Assembly: GCA_027559495.1 (NCBI GenBank)
Contig: JAMXSV010000003.1
Span: 3,534,001-3,598,000 of the forward strand
Direction: 5' to 3'
Source: Aurifilum marmelostoma
Taxonomy: Eukaryota > Ascomycota > Sordariomycetes > Diaporthales > Cryphonectriaceae
DNA: 64,000 nt
Positions 21,292 to 32,093 of the stretch are shown here, piece by piece (position 1 is the stretch's first letter; each line of letters opens with the position of its first letter). The notes beneath the pieces are model-generated. The model made no database searches, was not told the DNA's origin, and worked only from the letters and a program-made list of their open reading frames with translations. A program made the position numbers and the translations under genes.

Positions 21292-22435
21292 ACATTAGAT
21301 AGCGTTTCCTTGTCATATACTTACCACGTACAACGTCGTTCTCTCACTCTCATTTCTTTGAGTCTTTTTTTTTTTCTGGTTGTGAAAGTCAGGCCACAAA
21401 GACTAGACCACCTACTTTGACATGAAAGTGGATGGCATTGGGTCCGATGATATAGACCACCGTTTGCAACCTCGTACAATACGTCATATCGATATCCCTC
21501 ATTCCCCTTGTGCACCCGGGCACCACATTGTTACTGGAGCCATGAGGGTTTAAAGTGGCTCAGAATCGGGCCGGTGAGAGTCGTGACTAAGTGAGTGAGC
21601 GAGTTCCTACGTTCTTTTTTTTTTTTTTTTCTCTTCATTTCTCCCTCTCCTTTCTACTTAGTAACATGGCGTCTGCAGATCTTCCAGGAATACAGACAGT
21701 TGCTATGTCGTACAAGTCGTATCCAGTGTGGGGTTGTGGTCGTCGTGGATGGGGCATTTGTCGACAATTACTTGGAAGTAGGCCCCGGCAGAACACACCG
21801 GCAGAATCCTTACCCATTTTTATGGATGGATTGATGGGTTCAGACTGGCTCTGGATATGGTCAGGCGGTATAAACTCAATATATGAGAATTGATCCATTT
21901 GGCTATTCCTCACTTTGTTCACTGCCCAAGGAATCTCTCACGGGTCCACTGCAAAGAGACAAGTATCACTATCATCATCGTCGCACAGCAGCAGTCCAAT
22001 GTGATGAATTCATTCGGTAGAGAAGATACGTGCCCATCCCTACGCCTCCCCCTCGAGTCATGCTCCTGTCTGTAGCCGGTCAAAGACGCCGAAATATGCT
22101 CGACCCTCTCCAGCAAACCTGCCAAGTAAACCGGCTATAACACGGGGAAACCCCCTCAGAGAAAATTCCCCACGGGTCCAACCCCCAGATCCACCCCCGA
22201 GATCCACCCCCTCCTCTTCTCCCGCCCACCGAGGTCGCTCTTGAGGATTGGCGGTGGAACTCCCCCTATGTGTGAGTAAGTGAGAACTTGGGAAGAGACG
22301 AAGAGAAAAAAGTCTTCAACTGACTGTGGAACATCATCATCGAGTATGATGTAAATCTCCAGGTCTAAAGATCAAAGCAGGTCAAAGAAGAAGAAACGGA
22401 ATAAGACGGAAAGGAAACAAAAACATATAAATAAG
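21292..22435. other. Intergenic, no gene seen
   Basis: About 1.1 kb with T-runs near 21365-21375 and 21616-21631. The second half is C-rich and pyrimidine-rich near 22180-22225. It presumably holds the 3-prime region of the reductase gene and the promoter of the GH28 gene. Confidence 0.4.
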
Positions 22436-24176
22436 ATGACTGAATCCAGGCGTCGCGCCCTCCCAGGCCCTGGGCTTCTCTCGTCCGCCCAAGCTCTTCT
22501 GGTATCCCTCATACTACCCGCCACGATGCGCTCGTCCCTGGTTGCGGCACTCCAGGTGCCTCTGGTCCTCTCTTCTGAGCTCACGCCTCTCGTCTCAGCA
22601 GCGCCGAGCGGCGGCAGCGGCGGCAGCAGCAGCAGCAACACATGCATCGTCCAGCCCGGGCCCAACGGCACCGACTCGGCGCCCGCCATCATCCAGGCGT
22701 TTGCGCAGTGCGGACACAACGACGCGGGCAGCCCCAGGGGCAGAGTGGTGTTCCTGAACGAGACGTACACCGTCAAGACGATCATGAACACGACGGGCCT
22801 CAGCAACGTGGACGTCGACCTCCAGGGCACGCTGCTCTGGGACACCAACATCCCGTACTGGCTGAACGCCTCGCTGCCCGTGGGGTACCAGAACCAGACC
22901 AGCGCGTGGCTCTTTGGTGGCGAGAGCGTCACCTGGGATGGCCATGGGTACGGGACTCTGGACGGCAACGGGCAGGTGTGGTATGATTTTGTGAACGGGA
23001 CCAACAACTACCCGGGTCGGCCGCACCAGATCACCTTCACTGGCGTGAGGGATAGTGTCTTTGAGCGTCTGCGTTTTGTGCAGAGCCAGATGTGGTGAGT
23101 AGTGGCGCTGCACTCTTCCTGGGTGTTGTCACGCGTGTTGATCCTGTGTTCAAAGCGGTATTGGGTTGAAACTGACATGTCGAGTATGTAGGACTATGAC
23201 CATCATCCATTCCGAGAATGTCCTTCTCGAGAACATCTACGTCAACAGCACCGATTATGAGCATCCCGTTGGATTCGACTTCTCTTCTCTGAATGTAAGC
23301 TATCACAACCGAGGGGCGGGCAACGTGTTGCACATTCGAGATGCCAAGTGGAAAACTAATATGAAATCGAACAGACTGACGGTGCAGACACGGTCTACGT
23401 CAACAACATCACGTTCCGCAACTGGGTCGTCGACAACGGCGACGACAGTATCAGCATGAAGGCCAACAGCACCAACATCCTCATCGAGAACTGTGACTTC
23501 TACACCGGTCTGGGCATCGCCATCGGCAGCATCGGCCAATACGGTAAGTCATGAAGAAGATGACCCCCACTCATGAAAGCTGCCCAAGCCTCAACTCAAC
23601 CAGACACTGACAAGAGGCCCAGAAAACGCCTTCGAGACCATCGAGAACGTCACGGTCCGCAACATCACCATCAACAACCAGATGCGCTACGGCGCCTACG
23701 TCAAGACCTGGACCGGCAACAGCACAGGCTACCCGCCCAACGGCGGCGGCGGCGGCCTCGGCTACGCGGCCAACCTGACCTTTGAGGACTTTAGGCTCGA
23801 CAACGCCTCGGGCATCTTCGCCATCACGCAGTGCACGAGCTACAACTCGGCCACGGGCAACTGCGACACGAGCCCGTTCAACATCCGGGACCTGACGCTG
23901 CGGGGCTGGGTCGGCACCACGACGAGCGACGTGGTCGCCGAGCTGCAGTGCAGCGGGGCGAGCCCCTGCACGGGCATCGTCATCGAGGGGGTGGATATCC
24001 TGGACACGGTGAACAATACGGCGCCCAGGAATTACCTGTGTGATAGCGTGGTGGCTCCGACGGGCTTCAACTGCACGGGAGCTCCCTGGGGGGGAGAACA
24101 ACAGGTGATTGGGCGGGAAGGTAGGGCAGGTTTGATTAGACGACGTGGGGTGTATACCAAGTGTACAGGGAGATGA
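22436..24176 (+). CDS. Secreted GH28 glycoside hydrolase (pectin-degrading family)
   Basis: Exons 22436-23094, 23192-23294, 23375-23543 and 23623-24176 encode 494 residues. All three introns show good donors, and two have CTGAC branch points. A better signal peptide begins at an internal in-frame ATG at 22526 (MRSSLVAALQ...), so that may be the true start. The right-handed beta-helix family motifs are visible: TDGADTV (Asp256, Asp259), NGDDSIS (Asp277, Asp278) and GAYVKTWTG, plus many N-glycosylation sites. Polygalacturonases also need GHG and RIK motifs. Here the His position is Leu300 (TGLGIAIGS) and the Arg position is not Arg, while the Lys is kept. Loss of the His is known from the rhamnogalacturonase side of GH28. 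The enzyme therefore probably acts on rhamnogalacturonan or another modified pectin, outside the cell. The last 30 residues are Arg-rich and may hide one more splice. Confidence 0.85.
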
Positions 24177-24280
24177 TTGATCTAGATTTAGAGTAAAGCG
24201 CAAGGACTTGAAGGAATAGAAAGGTGGTACAAATGCATGCTGAACAAGACTCAAGGCCAAGGAGCATCAATTTGATGTCG

Positions 24281-24783
24281 TCAGTGAGAATTGACCGCCT
24301 GCGAGTAAGTAGGCAACATCCCAGGGCGTGCTTCATATCCATCCTTGCCGTCCTCGACAAGATCATACCCTTCCTCGTCTTCGGCCTCTTCTTTCGTTCC
24401 AACCCGCACAGAACTGTCCGGACGCGCTCCTTCTTTCTCAGCCGGCCACGACTCCTGGATCTCTCGAGATGACTGATCACGAGCCGCCTAAGCAAAAAAA
24501 AAAAAAAAAAAATTGTTGTTAGTAGTCAAGTAATAATTACTCTGGGGCGTTCAGTCAGCGACAGTCGAGAAGGGATTAGACGTACGATTTTGTTGTCCTT
24601 GTACTCTTTGAACATGCCAAACAGGCTCCGGGTAAGGCATGGTTGTCTGCGAGAACCTGAAGAGTAGCCGCGTCCACAGCCTCGTTTCTCAGTCTGAAAG
24701 CTAGAATGACACAAATCCTCCCTCGCCGGAGGGACACTCGAAGCGGCGGCGTATCGAGCAGCGCGTTTCTTGTTGCAGCACAT
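24281..24783 (-). CDS. Small protein of unknown function, 134 aa
   Basis: Exons 24586-24783 and 24281-24487 (minus) give 134 residues. The intron starts GTACGT and ends in a long T tract followed by GCTTAG, a strong acceptor. Both exons are whole codons (198 and 207 bases). The N-terminus MCCNKKRAARYAAA is Cys- and Arg-rich, with a CC pair next to basic residues that could be palmitoylated. The centre carries LFGMFKEYKDNKI. The C-terminal half is acidic and ends in MLPTYSQAVNSH, similar in style to PPxY-like tails of small fungal cytosolic proteins. I do not recognise the family. The clean splice and the acidic, codon-like second exon argue for a real gene. It converges on the GH28 gene with about 100 bases between the two stops. 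Confidence 0.55.
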
Positions 24784-25541
24784 CTTGTAGGTAAGGTTGT
24801 CTGGCGATCTCTGAAGTAGAGTGGACTTGTGAAAAGGACTGGTCGTAATCTTGTCCGTAGTAATATGATTGAAGCAAGAACGAGTTATTCTTTATATCAC
24901 GGTGATACAATGAATGTTATCTGGAAGATCTTTCAGTGTCCATTCTGACGTGGGAACAGCTCAATATTTAAATACAGTACATGATACCTCGTTTCATAAC
25001 CAGGCACAAGCAAGACACCATCCAAAACACCGCCCTCCTCTCATCTAATCATCCCGACAACAAATCATACCAAGTCGGAACTCAATGTATAGCACGCTGG
25101 CCCCAAAATGGGTGACGTAGGGTATCCTTGTGGCGTGCGAAACGCAATGCGAATTCCTACTGTACGGCACGTCGAGGCGGACCAAAGTCTTCCCGACGGG
25201 CTAACTGCTCTCATTAAAAGACAGGCACAACGCTAGGCTACTTTACTTGACCAAAGGGCTATTCCCTATAATCTCTCGCACTCGCATTGGCGGCAACCTG
25301 GATCGATAGCACTAACAAATCCTTGGGCCAGTTGAGAAAGCAGGATCAGGATTGGCAACTTTCAACAGCCATAATCATTCAAACACATTGAGGATGGGGG
25401 GCGGCGAGTGACGTAGAGCTGGTGGCTATGCTAATTATGATGATGGTAATTGGATGGTTCCTGGTTCGAAGCTCGTTATAGGCCAGAGTATAGGCCACGC
25501 ATGACGGCCAACATCACTCACTCTTTTCTCTTCACTCTTTC
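24784..25541. other. Intergenic, no gene seen
   Basis: About 760 bases upstream of the 134-aa gene and downstream of the sulfatase, moderately AT-rich. No coding or RNA feature is recognised. Confidence 0.4.
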
Positions 25542-27604
25542 TCACACCCAAGCATGCCAGCTCGTCCCCTCCCGATACTCATACGCAAGCGGCACCTGAG
25601 GTCCCTCGGCATCGATGATATACCCAGCCTCACACCGATCAAACGAGACTTTGGCCTGTTCCTTGTAGAAGGTGTCAAACCTCACGCTGAGGGCGTCGGA
25701 CAGGCTCTGTACGTCGCCTCGCGGGTGGAGAACCCTCCACGGCTCGATGCATGTGTTGCCTTTGCATGATTTCAGGACCATGGTGAGGGAGTCGAGGCGG
25801 TCGATGACGAGCTCGATATCGTGTCCGAGGAGCAGGTTCGTTCCGTCGTTGCGAGAAAGATGGCCCTTGTGGGACTTGTTGTATAAGTTGTTCAGCTGTC
25901 CTGGATCCGTCTGCGAGGGCTTGGTTCAGTATGAAAACAGTTTGTGTTTCATCTCGAGTCGACATGCGCCTTACCTTGATATCATACAGCTCGTGTTCAT
26001 TGTTGCACCAGACTGCGTAGTAGAGGTCGTAAGAATCTCCGATGATCCTCACAGCCTTGTAGGTGTTGTTGGGCACGGTGAGCTGCCCATTGCCATCTAC
26101 AGTCCATCGAACAATGAGCATAAGCTATCAGCTTTCTTTTGGTCTGACTTTCCATGTGAAGGAACAGAGGATGTGCAAGAGGACTTGAATCAGCGCCCCT
26201 GGCCGCTGTACCGACTTACCAAAACCACCACCTTCTCCCTCAGCAAGCGCGAAGCCCCAGTACTCGACTGCGACATGCTCATGTCGCTTCGTCTCCCACG
26301 CTAATTCACCCACAGCATCGCTGATCGGAATCGCGACGCCATCAAAGTCAGGCCTCGCCTCAGCCCCGACCATCTTGAGTATAGTCGGCGCAAGATCGAT
26401 ATGCGTAGTCACCGAGTCCTCCACTGCGCCCTTGGCCACCCCGGGCCCCCTCACGATCAGGGGCACACGGATGTCCTCCTCATACCCACACTCCTTCCCC
26501 GGCGGGAGTCGGTGCTGGCCCATGTGGAACCCGTTGTCTGAGCTGTAGATGACATACGTGTCCTCCAGGACCCCAGCGGCGTCGAGCTGCGCCACGAGCC
26601 GCTCCACCAGCTCGTCCACGGCCTGTAGCGAGCGCAGGCGCTGGCGGTAGTAGTGGTCCAGGTATTCTACGGACGAGTCGTTGTGCTGCGGCAGCAGTCG
26701 GACCCAGCTCGCCCCGCTCGGCTCGTCCGGGTTGAAGTTGGGTGTTCTGGGGACCTGGACGCCCTCGAACAAGCCCTCGTGGCGCGGGGCGGGGATGGGC
26801 TCTGTCATCCGGGGCAGATGCGCGTGCTTGCTGATGTCGATGTTGGAATGCGGCGCGACGGGGGCCACGCCGAGGAAGAAGGGCTTGTCGGATGTGATGG
26901 CCTGCTCCAGGAGGCCCTGGGCTTTTGCGGTGATGAGGTCGGATGTGTGCTCGTTGTGGTGCTGGACTGGCGGGCTCTGGTTGCTCTGGTAGATGGGGTG
27001 CAGGTACGAGTATGTGCCCGGGTCGAGCAAAAAGTCTGTAGAGGTCCAGCCTGCCGGGTATGGCGAATCGTAGTTTGAGATGGTATGAGCATTGAAGAGT
27101 TTGCCGGTGTAGTATGTGTTGTAGCCTGCCTCCTGCAGCCAGACGGGGAGATAGTTGCTATTGAGGCCCTGAGACACAAACTTTGGATATCCACCTTTTG
27201 AGATGAGACAGATGAGAGATCAGTATTGGTTGTTTGTTCTCCTCTCCTTGGACGAAATGGGCTTGCTTCTTACCGTATGGAGGGTTCACATCCGTGACGT
27301 TTGTGTTGTGAGGCTGCTTTCCAGTCCATAGTGAAACCCTTGAGGGGCAGCATATGGCTGTTGTCGTGAAGTGGTTGTTGTAGGTGGTGCCTTGGTCCGC
27401 CAAATACTTTCTGAGTAACGGCATATAGGAGATGGAGTCCATGGCCGCATCCTGGTCGTCTGTGAGTATGAAGACTACATTCTTCGGTCTGCTCGTGGTG
27501 TCCGTATCGTCGAGCAATACTGCCTGTGTATCTGGGTCTAGAAAAGCAGACTGCGCAGTCGCGGCCAGCCAGGCTGTCCACAGGACCGGACGGGTCAAAT
27601 GCAT
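25542..27604 (-). CDS. Secreted arylsulfatase
   Basis: Exons 27274-27604, 26220-27194, 25975-26096 and 25542-25910 (minus) give 598 residues. Residues 1-20 form a signal peptide (MHLTRPVLWTAWLAATAQSA). The alkaline-phosphatase-fold sulfatase motifs are complete. FILTDDQD gives the metal-binding Asp49/Asp50. CCPSRVSLWTGK provides the CxPSR site whose first Cys (Cys85) is converted to formylglycine. YYTGKLFN, APVAPHSN, YSSDNGFHMGQHRLPPGK and YEEDIRVPLIVRGPG follow. Such enzymes hydrolyse sulfate esters, here outside the cell or in the secretory path, and are often induced by sulfur limitation. Maturation needs a formylglycine-generating activity in the ER that is not in the window. Introns interrupt the C-terminal third twice. 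The substrate (aryl sulfate versus sulfated carbohydrate) is not predictable. Confidence 0.9.
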
Positions 27605-29803
27605 CCTGTCGTTATCTCCCGAGCGCGAAAAAATGTCACCACCGAGACAAAAAAGACGAATTAAGAATCAGAAGAGGCTACCAAGGGAGACAGGTTTCAA
27701 GCAGATCCCACTTAAGTGTCTGGCACTTCTTCGAGATGCGTGAGTGTGTTGTCGTTGTTGTGGATATGAAATCGGATTACGCCATCCGGAATCTGCATGC
27801 CGTGATGTCAGTTCCGTTCCGGGGCATTTCCGGCAGCGGGGACAGTGGAACCTCCGGTGCTTGTTGTCTCATAGCGTTCGGTTTACGGTGCAATGGCACA
27901 TGCTGACTGCAAGTCTTTTCGTCTCAATAAAATCTGGGTGAGGTTTTGTTTTTTCTTTTCTTTTTTGTCCCTTTTCCTCAGAGGTCTTCTCACTCATAAC
28001 TTCCTTGTCCATAGCAAAACCCGAGAGCTCATGACAGCCACCGATACCCAGTGTAGCTCTTCTGACCATCTTAGCCCAACAGGCTCGGAAACCATAGAGC
28101 GTGCTATCAAGGTACCTATGTACTGTCAGGCTTAGCTGTACGAATGTCTCTGTAATGAACGCCCTCTTTGAATACTGAACAATTTCAAAGGCGACCATTT
28201 GATCCACCACAGTATGTGAATGAAGGCAAAGGCCTATCTTGGAGTGGCAGCTCGACAAGATAGGCTGGGAATCTCGAGTCTGATCAGGCCGTTACCGTTG
28301 TGGGCCATGAAGTATCAAATGATGAGATGGAAACAAGACAGTGCCGAGTCTCACTCTACAAGCAACTCTGTTCACTCAGGCAGACGAGCGCTGCTCCACA
28401 CACGATAGCTATGTAGAGCGCCAAGACTGATCACTTCTGTGATGATAAGAACAAGCCCGATGCATCAAGCAGCCCTGGACGCCTTTCTAAAACTGTCCAT
28501 GGCAACAGGATCACACCTCCTCCAGGAGATGGCTGAAAATATGGCGTTTTTCATAATCACAATCTCGGCATGATGTTCTGGTCCTTTACCTTTTCCAAAA
28601 ATCACCACGGACCTTTCACTGCAGGGTAAAAACAAGAATGCAATCGCCTCCGACCAGCTGACCTGGGGTTGCCAAGCTAGTCCCACGGGGAGACATGAGA
28701 AGTCCGACAGGCGCCAAATTACGATATATGCATAGACCGAGCAGAGAAGGAGAGGGTGGCGCGAGAGACATGGGACGATAGACTAGAGATGTCACATGCT
28801 CCGGTGAACAAGAGCGCAAAGGGAACAGTGCTGACATGAAGAGTTGGGCCGAGGAGGAACCCGAGCCAGAGCTCACAAGGACGCCAAGAGAGAGAGGAAT
28901 GCAAGAAGAAGAAGAAAAAAAAAGGCTGACGGGTCGTATGAGGATGGCGTCAAGAGCGACGACGATCTCTAGTCTTGCATGGGCCGGCCACTAATAAAAG
29001 GACTGATGGACTGCCAGATCGGGAGGAAGATGACAGGCCTGGAAAACAGGGAGGAGGATAGCGACGAGGAGGAGCCAGAGGACGGTGATTGGGCTGGGCT
29101 GCAGAGTGGTAAACATGCAAGAGAGAGGCGCAAGGCCCTGACCATGTGCTATACGCGGAAAGGCCAGACGGACAGTGCACAAGGCGCTGTAGCGGGATGG
29201 AGGACAGGGCCTAAGGTGGTTGCCAAGAAGGACTATCAGCGGCCTACTGCAGCTTCCGCGGGAGCCACTATACAGAAACAGTACAGTGGGGGCTATCACG
29301 CTGTAGACTAGATGGTGATAGTCCCCCCCCTGCCCCTGACATTCTCCCTAAGCACCCTAAACACCGCAGTCTGCCTAGCACCCCGCCGGCCCCTGGACCG
29401 CCTACTGCATCCTTCCCAGACGCTGCCATGTCACAGGCCTGTCCGTCCGTCCGTCCATCCGTCCCACCCACCTGCCCAATCCGCAAAGTGACATCAAGAT
29501 GCTGCTGCTGTACTGTGAACGCGGCCACAAGGCGCAGGCTGGATGAGATGAAATGAAGATAACCATCTGATATGCATATGCATTCGACAGCATTCTTTCT
29601 CTCGCCGTTTCGAATCCCTGCGACTTGGATTCGGTGTTCCAGCCTCAAGCCCCAATTGCACTGCAACCACAACTCCAACAACTTCTCTGTGATTTAATCA
29701 TCACCACCACCCAACTTTCCCTTTCCCACCACCACCACCACTAGTCTAATATGTCTTGAGACGACCTACACCAAACCAAATTGAAAAAATAACCACCACC
29801 AAT
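27605..29803. other. 2.2 kb between sulfatase and SGNH hydrolase, no gene recognised
   Basis: The genes on either side diverge, so both promoters are here. The region holds scattered short open frames on both strands without domain composition, a GTCC tetranucleotide repeat near 29441-29465 and a CACCACCACCAC tract near 29730-29740. A two-codon upstream ORF (ATG TCT TGA, 29751-29759) lies 44 bases before the SGNH start codon. Confidence 0.4.
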
Positions 29804-31142
29804 ATGCCACCGCCCATAATAGTAGGGCTTGTCGCCCTCCTCTTCTCCTCTCTCACCTCAGCTCAGCTTCTGGTCCCCGGCTCGGCTCCCGACGATGGCG
29901 TCTCCACCGGCACCGGCAGCGACGTCACCGGGGCACTCACTGGCACCACCACAACCACCACAACAACCAACACGGTGCCCGCATCCCCTCCCCAGAACAC
30001 CATCAAGATCCTCGTGTGCGGTGACTCGATCACCCAGGGCGCAGAGGGCGACTTCACCTGGCGCTACCGCCTCTGGGAATGGTTCCGCGACAACCAGCTC
30101 GCCGCTCCGTCCTCGTCCCCGGGCCCGGCCGACCACCTCTCCCCGGCCCTCGAGTACGTCGGCCCCTACAACGGCACCCTCCCAGACACCATCGGCGCCT
30201 CCAACCTCGACACCGCCACCCTCGCCACCTGGGGCGCCTACGCGCCCGAGGTCGACCCGGCCTTCTCCCCCGGCGGCGGCAGCAGCCACTTTGCCGTCTA
30301 CGGCAAGCCCGCCTGGCTCGTCGTCGACGTCCTGCAGGAGCAGGTCGCCGCCTACCAGCCCGACCTCGTCGTCCTGCACCTCGGCTTCAACGACTTTGCC
30401 TGGTGGACCCACCGCGCCCCGGACCTGCTCGAGAGCATGGCCAAGCTGGTCTTCATGGCGCGCCTGGGCAGGCGCGACGTCAAGGTGTTTATCGCCGATG
30501 TGAGCCACCGCCTGCTCGTCCAGGGCCGCGAGGACATCCCGGGCACCACGGACGAGTACAATGCCATGCTGGCTATCAAGGCCCGCGAGTGGTCTACTCC
30601 CGAGAGCCCTGTCACGATGGTCAAGGTCAGCGAGGATTATGACTGTAAGTTCTTCCCCCTCGCTCAGAGATCACAAGATCGTGGGAAAGGAGTCACATCC
30701 GGTTTTGAAAGGAAGAAACAAGAAACTAAACCGTAACAAATCAATCCTCCAGGCCATGTCGAGGCCTGTCCCGCAGGCGCAGATGGCCTCCACCCCAACT
30801 CCCTAGGAGACTTCCAGATCGCCCGCGCCTACACCAAGGTCCTCCACGAGCAATTCCTCTTCGGCACGGGACCTCTCAAGGTCCCCGACCCGGCTGACAT
30901 CCCAGGCCTCCTGTCTTCTTCCCAGCAGTCCTCGGCCTCAAAGTTCCCCCCCAGGCGCGACGGGAGCAGCAGGGCGGCTGGCCTCTCCGCCCGCCGGCGT
31001 CTTCATCGTCTTGTCGGCCTTGTGCCTGCTTGTCGTGGTGGTCCTCCGCCCCCGCTGGTTGAGGCGTAGGGTTGGTGGCGGTGTCTCCGAGCCAAAGTAT
31101 GACCGCCTTCCGACAATGAGGGAACGTATGGACAGGAGGTGA
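29804..31142 (+). CDS. Secreted or membrane-anchored SGNH/GDSL esterase, C-terminal frameshift
   Basis: Exons 29804-30644 and 30753 onward. A signal peptide (MPPPIIVGLVALLFSSLTSA) and a Thr-rich linker precede an SGNH hydrolase domain. Block I is CGDSITQG with the nucleophile Ser, block III is HLGFNDF, and block V is ADGLHPNS with the catalytic Asp and His. The intron has donor GTAAGT and acceptor CCAG. As written, exon 2 ends at a TAG at 31067-31069 after an implausible Arg/Pro-rich tail. If the C7 run at 30946-30952 is one base too long, the frame continues as VFIVLSALCLLVVVVL, a clear transmembrane helix, followed by a basic tail and a TGA at 31140-31142. The enzyme would then be a plasma-membrane or wall-anchored esterase or deacetylase. 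The substrate is unknown. The end coordinate given is that of the longer frame. Confidence 0.8.
30946..30952 (+). other. C7 homopolymer, probable one-base insertion error
   Basis: Reading through with six C instead of seven opens a frame with a perfect hydrophobic helix and a basic stop-transfer sequence. With seven, the frame becomes Arg/Pro-rich and ends early. This may be a sequencing or assembly error or a real recent frameshift. Confidence 0.6.
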
Positions 31143-32023
31143 GAGGGCAGATCTGAGCAGTTGCACGCGACGCCATTACAATGATAAGGATGTTTCGATC
31201 GGATGCGACTTTGCGGGCTCTGCAGTCAAACTTTATCGTTGAAGAAACGAACCAAGACCACCTGGGAGCAAAACCAATCCAGCCATGTCAGCCATCATTC
31301 CACGGCTAATAGCCTAAAACCAAGCAGACGCCGACCACGGCCCGAGCAATTCGGGTCAGCGGGCCATCCTCTATGCTGGTCGGGCACAACCTTTAAGCCA
31401 GAAGAAATTCAACATCATGCCGCCATCCTCGATTTGGCGGGCTATACACGGTTTCGGCGTTACATATATACGTATAGTTGTTGGCATGTAGAATATTTTT
31501 GATTGTCAGATAGGAACTGGCTAGAGTACCCACTACGGGATCACAACTAGAGGCTCTTCAAGACAAAGAAGGGAAAGATGGGGGCCGGTAGATAAACGCG
31601 TTGATGACTTCCTGCGATACCCAAGCCTCAATATACAGGTGCAAAGATATATCTAAACAATATTAAGCGATGCTAAAGAGGGCTAGTTGATTATGCATTC
31701 GAATGACCACTTTGACGAACAAAAACTAGGTAAGAAGAGAGATATCGTGCGCTCCCAGCATAAAAAGACTTCCAAGAGGAAAACAAGAAATGATCCAACG
31801 CCAATGTCAATGTCATACCCAGAGACGTCTCATTCAAAGGTAGTACACATTGTTTGTAACTACCTTTTTTTTCCTATTACCCAATATCAAATATAACCAA
31901 GAATCTCCACCCTTTTATTCCCCTTCGTCGAAAATCAGAAAAACGCCGGAAATGCGCATTGGTATGTATACTTTGGTCGAGAGAGAAAGAAAATAGAACG
32001 AGAAGTCCCATGACGTGAACGGC
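31143..32023. other. Convergent intergenic region, no gene seen
   Basis: About 880 AT-rich bases between the 3-prime ends of the SGNH gene and the large pseudo-synthetase gene. It presumably contains both polyadenylation regions. No coding feature is recognised. Confidence 0.4.
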
Positions 32024-32059
32024 TCATATAGCATGAAATCCACCCATCGAGGGCCCATA

Positions 32060-32093
<34 letters not shown>

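Noticed and set aside
29858..30508. Long frames on both strands over the SGNH gene
   Set aside because: Pro/Ser/Arg-rich or Gly/Val/Ala-rich shadows of the catalytic exon.
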